A stretch of DNA of 32,680 bases, taken from Planctomycetia bacterium (GTDB lineage Bacteria; Planctomycetota; UBA1135; GCA-002686595). The number at the start of each line of letters is the position of its first letter. Within the stretch, counting starts at the first letter, position 1. Where the stretch lies: NCBI GenBank assembly GCA_005789645.1, contig SXXH01000295.1, positions 1 to 32,680 on the forward strand, in the 5' to 3' direction. Shown one piece after another: positions 19,042 through 26,448 of this stretch. The notes under the pieces were generated by a model. That model was not told the origin of the DNA. It worked only from the letters and a program-made list of their open reading frames with translations, and did no database searches. The translations under genes and the position numbers were made by a program.

Positions 19042-20790
19042 ATGTTGAGCGACCTGAGCATCGAGAATCTGGCGTTGTTCGAACGGGCGGACGTGCGCTT
19101 CGGCGCGGGCTTGAACGCCATCACGGGCGAGACTGGCGCGGGCAAGAGCCTGCTGCTGGACGCGCTCGAGTTGCTGATGGGCGAGAAGCCGCGCGGGAGC
19201 CTCGTGCGCCGAGGCGCCGACGAGGCGCGCGTCGAAGGCCGCTTCGTGTTGTCGGAGCGCGGCGCCGCGTCGTTGTCAAGTTTCCTTGACGAAAATCTCG
19301 AGGACATCGCCGCCGAATGGCGCAGCGGCGGGGCGGAGCACGAGCGCGAGCTGGTGCTGTCGCGCACGGTGTCGTCTACCGGCCGCACGCGGGCCTGGAT
19401 CAACCACCGTCCAGCGACGGCCAAGGTGCTGCGCGGGCTCGCCGCGCGGTTGGTCGAGATCCACGGCCAGAACGAGCACCAGAGCCTGATGGACGCGTCC
19501 GAGCAGGTCGAGCTGCTGGACCAGTACGGCGGCCACGCCAAGCAAGTCGTGCATTGGCGCGACGCGCGCGCGCATTGGGTCGGGTTGGTCGCCAAGGTGG
19601 CCGGCCACGAACGCGACGCGCGCGATCGCGCGGACAGGTTGGACTTGGTGCGCTTCCAGGCGCACGAGTTGTTCGAGCTCAAGCCCGACCCCGACGAGCA
19701 CGCCGAGTTGCTGCAGGAGCGCGAGCGCTTGCGCAACGCAGGCGAACTTGGCGCGCAATTGGGCGGAGTGGTCGCGGCCCTGTCGAGCGACGAGGGCGGT
19801 GCGTTGGATGGACTGCGTCGCGCGGCGCGCGCGCTCGAACGATGGGAGGAGCGTCTCGCCGATCTTGCGCCGGTGGCGCAAGAAGTGCGCGAGGCGTTGG
19901 CCCACGCGGAAGAGGCCGCATTGGGCGCAGAGCGCTACTTGGCGCGCGTGCAAAGCTCGCCCGAGCGCCTTGAGAAGGTCGAAGAGCGCCTGTACGCGTA
20001 TGAGACGCTCATGCGCAAGCACAGGGTCGACGCCGAGGGCTTGCGTGCGCTGGCGCAGAGGCTGGGGGTGGAGATGCATGCCATGGAGTCGGGCGGGCGC
20101 TCGGTGGAGGAGCTGACAGCCGAGCGCGACCTAGCCAAGCGCGTCCTCGAGGCCGCCGGCGCCAACTTGGGCGCGGCGCGCGCCAAGGCTGCCGCGAAGC
20201 TCGCCAAGGAGGTCAAGAAGCATCTGGGCGAGTTGGGCTTGGCGCGCGCGGAGTTCAGCACGCGCATCGAACCGCGGCCGAGCATTCCCGTCGATTCGCC
20301 CAACGCCGGCGACCAGGCGGGCGAGTTGCGACGCCTCGCGCCCGATGGTCCCGACCATGTCGAGTTCCTCCTCGCCGCGAACCCCGGCGAGCCGTTGCAG
20401 CCCTTGCGCCTCGTGGCTTCGGGAGGCGAAGCGGCGCGCATCATGCTGGCCTTGCGGACCGCGCTGGCGGCCCAACAGACGATCCCCACGCTGGTCTTCG
20501 ACGAGATCGATTCGGGCGTCGGCGGGCGCCTCGGCCCCAAGGTCGGCGAGCACTTGCGCGCGTTGGCGGCCGCGCACCAAGTCGTGTGCGTCACGCACCT
20601 GCCAGCCATCGCCGCGATGGCGCACGAGCACCTCAAGGTCGTCAAGGAGGTGCGTGGCGCGCGCACGACGACGCTCGTCGCCGCGTTGAAGGGCGAGCAG
20701 CGCGTCGAGGAGGTCGCCGACATGATCGCCGGCGGCGCGGCGCACGCCACGGCTCGGGCCGAGGCGCAGCGCCTGCTGGCGTCGGTCTGA
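19042..20790 (+). CDS. recN: DNA repair protein RecN (SMC-like ATPase)
   Basis: The protein is 582 residues from the ATG at 19042, with GAGG 9 nt upstream and the standard N-terminus MLSDLSIENLALFE; the track start adds 23 unsupported residues. RecN acts in double-strand break repair with RecA, holding DNA ends together. The Walker A motif is GETGAGKS (29-36), a long central coiled coil carries RLVEIHGQNEHQSLMD, the ABC signature is SGGEAARIMLAL (~460), and Walker B is TLVFDEIDSGVGG (~484). These are complete, and length is close to the usual ~550-570. About 190 bp before it hold no recognisable feature. No LexA box is obvious upstream. Confidence 0.95.
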   Translation: MLSDLSIENLALFERADVRFGAGLNAITGETGAGKSLLLDALELLMGEKPRGSLVRRGADEARVEGRFVLSERGAASLSSFLDENLEDIAAEWRSGGAEHERELVLSRTVSSTGRTRAWINHRPATAKVLRGLAARLVEIHGQNEHQSLMDASEQVELLDQYGGHAKQVVHWRDARAHWVGLVAKVAGHERDARDRADRLDLVRFQAHELFELKPDPDEHAELLQERERLRNAGELGAQLGGVVAALSSDEGGALDGLRRAARALERWEERLADLAPVAQEVREALAHAEEAALGAERYLARVQSSPERLEKVEERLYAYETLMRKHRVDAEGLRALAQRLGVEMHAMESGGRSVEELTAERDLAKRVLEAAGANLGAARAKAAAKLAKEVKKHLGELGLARAEFSTRIEPRPSIPVDSPNAGDQAGELRRLAPDGPDHVEFLLAANPGEPLQPLRLVASGGEAARIMLALRTALAAQQTIPTLVFDEIDSGVGGRLGPKVGEHLRALAAAHQVVCVTHLPAIAAMAHEHLKVVKEVRGARTTTLVAALKGEQRVEEVADMIAGGAAHATARAEAQRLLASV

Positions 20791-20869
20791 GTCGTCGTTC
20801 GCCGGCGCGGGTCGTTTCCACGCGGGAAAGCTGCTGCATCCGGCCGCGCCGAGGCGGTACCGTCAAGCC

Positions 20870-21835
20870 ATGCAGAAGGATCCCGTCAGTTGGCTCTATC
20901 CGCCGCTCGAGGCGCGTCGCGTCGGACGCTTGAAGGTCTCGACGCTTCACGAACTGCACTGGGAGGAGTCGGGCAATCCGCTCGGCAAGCCCGTGGTGTT
21001 CCTGCATGGTGGCCCAGGCGGCTCCTCGAGTCCCGAGCATCGGCGCTTCTTCGATCCGCGCGCCTGGCGCATCGTGCTGCTCGACCAACGCGGCTGCGGC
21101 AAGAGCACGCCGTGGGCGACCACCGAGGAGAACACGACCTGGCGCCTCGTCGAGGATCTCGAGCAGTTGCGCGCGCAGCTCGGCATCGAGCGTTGGACTG
21201 TGTTCGGCGGTTCGTGGGGCAGCACGCTGGCCCTGGCCTACGCGCAGCGCCATCCCGAGCGCGTGCTCGAACTCGTGCTGCGCGGCATCTTCATGCTGAG
21301 GAAGGCCGAGTTGGCGTGGTTCTACGAGGAGGGCGGCGCGAGCTGGGTCTTCCCCGACGCGTGGCGGCACTACCTGGCCGCCATCCCCGTGGAGGAGCGC
21401 GGCGCGTTGATGCGCGCCTACGCCAAGCGGCTCTTCAGCGAAGATCCCGCCGTGCACATGCCCGCCGCGCGCGCGTGGAGCATCTGGGACGGCGCCACCC
21501 GCAAGTTGGTGCCGGACGCGGCCTTCGCCGCCGAGTTCGGCGCCGACGACAAGGCCTTGGCCTTCGCGCGCATCGCGTGCCACTACTTCGTCAATGGCGG
21601 CTTCTTCGAGGTGGAGGACCAGCTCCTGCGCGACGCGCACAAGCTCGCGCGCATCCCCACGACCATCGTGCAAGGCCGCTACGACATGGTCTGCCCGATG
21701 CGCAGCGCGCACGAGCTCGCGGCGCGCCTGCCGCACGCCGACTTCGTCGTGGTCCCCGACGCGGGTCACAGCGCCTTCGAACCCGGCATCTCGCGCGCGC
21801 TGGTCGCGGCCACCGACAAGTACGCCCTCCTGTGA
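20870..21835 (+). CDS. pip: Proline iminopeptidase (alpha/beta hydrolase, S33)
   Basis: The protein is 321 residues. It is predicted to release N-terminal proline from peptides in the cytoplasm. The family pattern is strong: HGGPGG oxyanion loop (46-51), DQRGCGKS, nucleophile elbow GGSWGS (S115), catalytic Asp in GRYDMVCP (D272) and His in DAGHS (H300). Length matches S33 prolyl aminopeptidases (~315). There is no signal peptide. The stop codon overlaps an in-frame GTG of manA (GTGA), and manA also has an ATG 8 bp downstream, so the two genes are probably coupled. Neighbouring function gives no pathway link. Confidence 0.92.
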   Translation: MQKDPVSWLYPPLEARRVGRLKVSTLHELHWEESGNPLGKPVVFLHGGPGGSSSPEHRRFFDPRAWRIVLLDQRGCGKSTPWATTEENTTWRLVEDLEQLRAQLGIERWTVFGGSWGSTLALAYAQRHPERVLELVLRGIFMLRKAELAWFYEEGGASWVFPDAWRHYLAAIPVEERGALMRAYAKRLFSEDPAVHMPAARAWSIWDGATRKLVPDAAFAAEFGADDKALAFARIACHYFVNGGFFEVEDQLLRDAHKLARIPTTIVQGRYDMVCPMRSAHELAARLPHADFVVVPDAGHSAFEPGISRALVAATDKYALL

Positions 21836-21843
21836 GCCGCTCC

Positions 21844-22800
21844 ATGCTGCCGCCGTTGCGCTTCGAACCGCGCTGCTTCGAGAAGGTCTGGGGGGGGCGA
21901 CGCCTCGAGTCTCTGGGCCTTTCCTTGCCGCCGTCCGCGCCCATCGGCGAGGTGTGGCTCGTCGTCGATCGCGCCGAGGAGCAGTCGGTGGTGGCCGAAG
22001 GCCCTTGCGCGGGCGCGACGCTCGAGGAGTTGATGCGGCGCGATCGCGCGGGACTGCTTGGGCGTTCGCGTCCCGCCGGCAGCGGCCGCTTCCCGTTGCT
22101 CGTCAAGTACATCGACGCTTCGCAGCCCTTGTCGGTGCAGGTGCATCCGGGACCGCACTCGAGTCCCGATCTCGGCGAGAGCAAGACCGAGGCTTGGTAC
22201 ATGCTCGCGGCCGATGCCGGCGCGCATGTGTGGACCGGGCTCGCCGAAGGCGTCGGAGTCGAGCGCCTGGCGCAGGTCGCCGGCTCGGCTGGTTGCGTCG
22301 ACTTGCTCGCGCGCAACCCGGCGCGCGCTGGCGAGTGCATCCTCGTCGAGGGCGGCACGGTGCACGCCATCGGTGGCGGCATCGCCATCCTCGAGGTCCA
22401 GCAGAACTCGGACACGACTTGGCGGCTCTACGATTGGGATCGTCCCGGACTCGATGGTCGGCCGCGGCGACTCGACATCCGCGAGGCGTTGCGCTGCGCG
22501 CGATCGGTGTCCTTCACGCCGCGCGCTCCGCGCGTCCTCGAGGAGTCGGATGGTTGGAGACGCGGGCGCCTCGTCGATTGCGACCTGTTCCAGATGGACC
22601 AACTCGAGCTCGATGGCGAACGCGCGTTGTCCACGGAGGGGCGCGCGCAGGTCTTGTGCGTGCTCGAGGGCGAAGGCGTCCTGCAGACGCAGGCGGGCGA
22701 GGCGCGCTTGCGCCGCGGCGATGCATGGCTCCTGCCGGGCGCGAGCGGCGACCATGCCTTGTGCGGACGCCTGAAGGTGGTGCGGGCCACGGCCAGTTGA
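21844..22800 (+). CDS. manA: Mannose-6-phosphate isomerase, class I
   Basis: The protein is 318 residues from the ATG at 21844; GTG at 21832, overlapping the pip stop, is an alternative adding four residues. The zinc enzyme interconverts fructose-6-P and mannose-6-P to supply GDP-mannose for glycans. Motifs are KVWGGRRLE at the N-terminus, LVKYIDASQPLSVQVHP (Q99 and H101), the metal-binding KTEAWY (E116) and GTVHAIG (H174). The C-terminal cupin half is present (DCDLFQMDQLELDG, EGVLQTQAGEARLRRGDAWLLPG). The short type, as in Bacillus ManA, fits better than the ~390-residue enterobacterial form. Confidence 0.92.
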   Translation: MLPPLRFEPRCFEKVWGGRRLESLGLSLPPSAPIGEVWLVVDRAEEQSVVAEGPCAGATLEELMRRDRAGLLGRSRPAGSGRFPLLVKYIDASQPLSVQVHPGPHSSPDLGESKTEAWYMLAADAGAHVWTGLAEGVGVERLAQVAGSAGCVDLLARNPARAGECILVEGGTVHAIGGGIAILEVQQNSDTTWRLYDWDRPGLDGRPRRLDIREALRCARSVSFTPRAPRVLEESDGWRRGRLVDCDLFQMDQLELDGERALSTEGRAQVLCVLEGEGVLQTQAGEARLRRGDAWLLPGASGDHALCGRLKVVRATAS

Positions 22801-22861
22801 ATCCGCCGCGCTGGCCGCCCTGCGCTCGTGGTCAGCGCGCTGGCAGTCGCCGCGCTCGCGA

Positions 22862-23707
22862 CTAACGCGGAGGTCGCAGCGGCGTCTCGGGTCCGATCAC
22901 GATCGGCTCCAGAGTCGCGTCGCCAGCGAGGAGATCGACTTCGATGGCGAGGTGGTCGCCCTCGATGAAGGGGATCGCCCTGAGCACGTAGATGTCCGGT
23001 TGGAGTCCGGCCAATGTGAACATCCCGGAACGCTCCGGTTCGGAGCGGTTCGTCCGCGCCCAGCCGCTGGAGACGAGCCTGCCGGCATCGGGACCGCGCG
23101 CCGGCGACAGTTCGAGCTGCACGACGGTCTTGTCCAAGTCCTCCGACCAACCATCGCCCATGGTGATCCGTCCCGACACGGAACGGCTGCCCGCCAGCAT
23201 CAAGGTGACGATCTCGCGCTGGCCCTCGCGCACGGTCAAGACGGCGAGCTTCGTGCTGGTCTCGGATCCCCTTGGGCGCCAGCAAATCCACCACTCGCCG
23301 GGAGGAACGGACTTGAAGAGGAAGCACCCGTCGCGCGCGGTGTGGACGCCCTCCCTTGGTTCCAGCGGGTCGTGTGGCGGGACGAGACGCAGCTCGGCCT
23401 TCGGCAGCGGCGCGCCACCTTGGTCGTAGAGGCAACCTTGGATCGAGCCCGGCTCGACTCGTTCCATCGCTGGGGCGGGCTTGTTCGCGTTCGACGCGCC
23501 GTCCGCAGCGGTTTGGAGAGCTCCTCGTTCCATCTCGAAGGAGCCCGCGAGCAAGTCGTCCGCGGAGTCCAGATCGGGCGAGCCCTCGGCGAACTCCTCG
23601 TGCGACGCGGCGAGGGGCCGTTCGGCCACTTGGCGTGGACGCGCCAGCAAGAGCCAAGCGCTGGCGCCCACGACGGCGAAGGCGAGTCCAAGTCGAAGCG
23701 CGTTCAT
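22862..23707 (-). CDS. Exported protein with carboxypeptidase-regulatory-like domains
   Basis: The protein is 281 residues from the ATG at 23707 (ATG 23713 is two codons upstream); the long track ORF extends without support. An N-terminal hydrophobic segment (LGLAFAVVGASAWLLLARP) is a signal peptide or anchor. After an acidic, Ala-rich linker come two beta-sandwich modules of the carboxypeptidase-D-regulatory/Ig type. One starts SIQGCLYDQGGAPLPKAELRLVP and includes DGCFLFKSVPPGEWWI; the other starts SVSGRITMGDGW and includes SGMFTLAGLQPDIYVLRA. Such modules usually act as binding or structural add-ons in surface proteins. No enzymatic domain is present. It follows the two secreted paralogues on the same strand but is separated from them by a hairpin. 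Confidence 0.78.
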   Translation of the reverse strand: MNALRLGLAFAVVGASAWLLLARPRQVAERPLAASHEEFAEGSPDLDSADDLLAGSFEMERGALQTAADGASNANKPAPAMERVEPGSIQGCLYDQGGAPLPKAELRLVPPHDPLEPREGVHTARDGCFLFKSVPPGEWWICWRPRGSETSTKLAVLTVREGQREIVTLMLAGSRSVSGRITMGDGWSEDLDKTVVQLELSPARGPDAGRLVSSGWARTNRSEPERSGMFTLAGLQPDIYVLRAIPFIEGDHLAIEVDLLAGDATLEPIVIGPETPLRPPR

Positions 23708-23810
23708 GTGCATCCAGCGCGAAGCGGCAGTCGCAAGGTGCCAACCCGCGCGAGCGCATGCAAGCCGGCGCCGAGCCGCGCGACGCGCGCGCTCCGTTCG
23801 CGGTGCAGCA

Positions 23811-23845
23811 GGCCTGCAGTTGGAGCAATCCTCCAACTGCAGGCC
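23811..23845 (-). terminator. Strong hairpin downstream of the secreted paralogue gene
   Basis: GGCCTGCAGTTGGAG (23811-23825) and CTCCAACTGCAGGCC (23831-23845) form a perfect 15-bp stem with a 5-nt loop. It lies about 75 bp beyond the stop of the 23922-24860 gene and about 100 bp before the next minus-strand start. No U-run follows on the minus strand, so it could end transcription, protect the mRNA 3' end, or affect read-through. The plus strand after it is mildly pyrimidine-rich. Confidence 0.6.
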
Positions 23846-23921
23846 CTTCTCGTCTCCCCCGCTCGTCGGGACGGACCGTCCATCCGTCGTCGACTCCCGG
23901 GTGGTCTTGGTGCTTCGTCGC

Positions 23922-24860
23922 TCAGTTCGTGGCGCGCTGCGCGTTCGCGCCCGAGCTCGAGCGGACGCACACGCTGCCGGGGTTGGTCGGCACCGCGTTG
24001 TTGGCCGACTTCCAGCGCCATTCGCCCTGGCCGAGGGCCAGGTCGGGGACGACGGTGGCGTTGATGATGCCGAGGCCATCGCACGACAAGTCGATCTGCA
24101 CGTTCGGCGCGAATGCGCCCGTCGCCGGGTGGGCGGTGATCGTGCCGCGCACTTCGATCGAGCGCTTGCTCGCGTTGTAGAGCGCCTTCTCGATGACGAT
24201 CGTGTCCGAGCCGGCGGCCGGCATTACCACGTCGGTCTCGACGATCTTGGCGCGCAGAACTCCGTCTTGCATGTAGCCCTCGACCGCGGCCAAGGAGCCC
24301 TCCCAGCCGGCCATGTCGGCCAAGGTGATCGGATTGCCGCCGAGGTCGAGGACCTTGGCCGGGATGCGCGCGTCCGTCGACAAGCGCACCGGCGTGCCGG
24401 CGATCGTGAAGGTGCCCGCTTGCGCGTTCACCGCCATCAACGCGCCGACGACGACATGCTCGCCGAACTCGAAGTAGGCGGCGTTGGCCGTGAAGCGCGC
24501 CAAGCCGTTGACGCTCGTCACGTCGGCTTCCACGGCCATGTAGCCGCCGATGGCGCTGCGCAGGTTCGAGGCCGTCAACTGCTCGAAGGTGATGTCGCCG
24601 AAGCCATCGCCGTCGGTGTCGATGCGCAGCGTGGCCGGGATGTGGACCACGCTGCCGTCGACGTTGATGGTGCGCGTCGCGGGGTCGATGGCGAGCACGC
24701 CGCCCTCGAGGCTCAACACGTTGGCTCCGGGCCACAAGGTGGGCAAGGTGAAGCCATCGATGGGCGCCACGGCGCCCGCCTGGGTGGGCAGGAGTTGGAT
24801 GGAGGCGAGGGCCGCGAGCGCGGCGGCGCCGGTCATGGAAGCGATGCGAAGGTTGCGCAT
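23922..24860 (-). CDS. Secreted protein of unknown function, paralogue A, with a DxDGDGxGD loop
   Basis: The protein is 312 residues from the ATG at 24860; the track ORF runs on into the upstream gene. A signal peptide is clear (IASMTGAAALAALASIQLLPTQAGA). It has an aligned paralogue immediately upstream (24988-25941), sharing order and sequence: VxIPATLxxDTxGDGxGDI, YFEFGEHVVVGALMAV, a TFTIAG.PVRLS repeat, NPITLADMAGWEGSLAAVEGYM, GTITAHPATG and a C-terminal PTNPGSVCVRSS. The loop DTDGDGFGDI (81-90) resembles calcium-binding loops of thrombospondin-type-3 or dockerin repeats. Parts recall the small beta-barrel DUF5666 domains, which is only an impression. It probably lies at the cell surface or outside. 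I do not recognise a named family. Confidence 0.85.
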   Translation of the reverse strand: MRNLRIASMTGAAALAALASIQLLPTQAGAVAPIDGFTLPTLWPGANVLSLEGGVLAIDPATRTINVDGSVVHIPATLRIDTDGDGFGDITFEQLTASNLRSAIGGYMAVEADVTSVNGLARFTANAAYFEFGEHVVVGALMAVNAQAGTFTIAGTPVRLSTDARIPAKVLDLGGNPITLADMAGWEGSLAAVEGYMQDGVLRAKIVETDVVMPAAGSDTIVIEKALYNASKRSIEVRGTITAHPATGAFAPNVQIDLSCDGLGIINATVVPDLALGQGEWRWKSANNAVPTNPGSVCVRSSSGANAQRATN

Positions 24861-24917
24861 GGGAGCTGGCGTCTTGTGGTGGGCTGGCGCGGCCGCGTGG
24901 CCGTCGACTCGCCCGCA

Positions 24918-24948
24918 TGGATGGATGCGTGGATGGATGAGTGGATGG
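24918..24948. repeat. 12-bp tandem repeat (2.6 copies) between paralogues
   Basis: TGGATGGATGCG (24918-24929), TGGATGGATGAG (24930-24941) and TGGATGG (24942-24948) are consecutive near-identical units, themselves built on TGGA/TGGATG. They fall between the stop of paralogue B and the start of paralogue A on the minus strand, about 60 bp upstream of the A start codon, so copy changes could alter spacing of upstream control signals. Confidence 0.75.
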
Positions 24949-24950
24949 TG

Positions 24951-24980
24951 CGCCGCGCGACCGTCGCGGACCGCGCGGCG
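24951..24980 (-). terminator. Hairpin directly after paralogue B stop codon
   Basis: CGCCGCGCG (24951-24959) and CGCGCGGCG (24972-24980) make a perfect 9-bp GC stem, and the inner sequence CCGTCGCGG adds a CCG/CGG extension with small bulges. It starts 7 nt after the 24988 stop on the minus strand. There is no U-run after it, so factor-independent termination is uncertain; it may partly separate expression of the two paralogues. Confidence 0.5.
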
Positions 24981-24987
24981 CTGCGGG

Positions 24988-25941
24988 TCACTTGGTGTCG
25001 ACGCCGCGTTGCGTGGTGCCGCCGTTGGCCGAACGCACGCACAAGGAGCCGGGGTTGTTGGGCACTTGGCCTTCGGCCGAGCGCCACACGAACTCGCCCT
25101 GCGTGGGCACGATCCCGGGCACCACATTGACCGTGACGAGGCCGAGGCCATCGCAGGACAGGTCCAGTTGCACCGTCGCGGCGATCTGGCCGGTCGTGGG
25201 ATGCGCCGTGATCGTGCCGACCACGTCGATCTGCCCCTTGTCCGCGCGCCACAGTGCGCGCTCCACGCCAACGCCGTCGACATTGGCGCCGGGCACCAGC
25301 GCCTGCGTCTCGACGAACTTGCCGAAGAACACGCCCTCGTCCATGTAGCCCTCGGCCGAGACGAGCGAACCTTCGAAGCCGGCGAGGTCGGCCACCGTGA
25401 TGGGATGGCCGCCGAGATCGGCGAGGATCGGGCTGAGGCGCGGGTCGGCGCTCATGCGGATCTGGTGTCCGCCGACCTGGAACATGCCGTTGGCGGCATC
25501 CACGGCCACCAAGGGCCCGACGACGACGCGTTCGCCGAACTCGAAATACAGGCTGTCGGCGACGAATTGGGCATGGCCGCTCTGCGTCGTCCGTAGTGCC
25601 GCGCTGGCGTGCACCGTGCCGCCGAGGGGGGAGCGCAGGGTCGGATTGACCAACTGCGCCAAAGTGACATCGCCCACGCCGTCGCCGGTCGTGTCGAAAA
25701 GGACCGTGGCCGGGACTTGGACCTGCGTGCCGTTGACGACGATCACGCGGGCCGTCAAATCGTAGTCCTGTAGAGGACCTTCGATGAAGGTGCTCCGGGC
25801 ATCGGGGGCCAGGTTGATGGGGATGGGGATCAGGGCCGGGAGGACTTCCACTGCCGTGGCTTGGTTGTGCTGTAGGTACAGCACGCCGGTCAGCAGACCG
25901 GAAGCCGCGCCCACGAGGGGCAAGAGATGCGGGTGGCGCAT
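24988..25941 (-). CDS. Secreted protein of unknown function, paralogue B, with a DxTGDGxGD loop
   Basis: The protein is 317 residues from the ATG at 25941; upstream in-frame residues in the track ORF are not supported. The N-terminus is hydrophobic (LLPLVGAASGLLTGVLYL), a signal peptide or anchor. The rest aligns with paralogue A across its whole length, with DTTGDGVGDV (83-92) at the equivalent loop, YFEFGERVVVGPLVAV, HPITVADLAGFEGSLVSAEGYM, GTITAHPTTGQIAATVQLDLSCDG and a C-terminal NNPGSLCVRSANGG. The conserved Cys pair (LSCDG and SLCVRS) may form a disulphide. It is the promoter-proximal member of the pair, facing the AT-rich divergent region shared with rluB. No enzymatic signature is seen. 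Confidence 0.84.
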   Translation of the reverse strand: MRHPHLLPLVGAASGLLTGVLYLQHNQATAVEVLPALIPIPINLAPDARSTFIEGPLQDYDLTARVIVVNGTQVQVPATVLFDTTGDGVGDVTLAQLVNPTLRSPLGGTVHASAALRTTQSGHAQFVADSLYFEFGERVVVGPLVAVDAANGMFQVGGHQIRMSADPRLSPILADLGGHPITVADLAGFEGSLVSAEGYMDEGVFFGKFVETQALVPGANVDGVGVERALWRADKGQIDVVGTITAHPTTGQIAATVQLDLSCDGLGLVTVNVVPGIVPTQGEFVWRSAEGQVPNNPGSLCVRSANGGTTQRGVDTK

Positions 25942-26448
25942 TTGGACGTGTTTAGGACGGTTTTTGACGGGAAAATAATGCCCAGTAGCTTGAGCTACCG
26001 AACACGGACACTTGGAGGTTATTCCCGTCCCTGAGGCCGTGCGGAGGCAAAGTCGATAAATTGGACTTGATATTCCAATTGCCGGACTGACTCGCGCTCC
26101 GAGTGACGCGCCCCCGCTAATCGTGTTCGGATGGGTCTCTTCGGCCCCTCTCAAGAAAGGGCTGTTGAGCCAAGCACGGTCGCTCTTCACGCATGGCCAT
26201 CGCTATCCGTGTCCGCGCAGAGTCGCGGCCAGCGTCCAACTGCAAGGTGGTCACCACAGGGGGAGGCGCGCTTCCTTGTCGCCTCTCGTGAGCGCGCCTT
26301 TGGGGCACCTAGTCCACCTCGAGGGCGCAGGTTCTTCAGCGCCGCAACGCGAGCGAAGGCGGCAAGGACGCGCGGATTGGCTTGCTCCACCATGGGCGCT
26401 TCTTGGACACTACGGATTGTCCGCTGCCTCAACTTGGGCTCCGCAACC
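25942..26448. promoter_or_regulatory. AT-richer divergent intergenic region with two inverted repeats
   Basis: These 507 bp separate the divergent paralogue B and rluB-like genes. Composition is visibly more AT-rich than the surrounding genes between ~25940 and ~26090. Two inverted repeats stand out: GTAGCT-TG-AGCTAC (25985-25998) and AATTGGA-8 nt-TCCAATT (26059-26065/26074-26080). They are suited to dimeric regulators, but no clear -35/-10 pair could be assigned. The remaining part (26130-26448) is covered by an ORF-track extension of rluB without convincing coding quality. No gene is called here. Confidence 0.4.

Noticed and set aside
24918-24948. CRISPR-like repeat
   Set aside because: Units are contiguous 12-mers without spacers; a simple tandem repeat.
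26131-26448. 5' extension of the rluB-like ORF
   Set aside because: Composition is not protein-like and ATG 26449 begins a plausible N-terminus; kept as intergenic.
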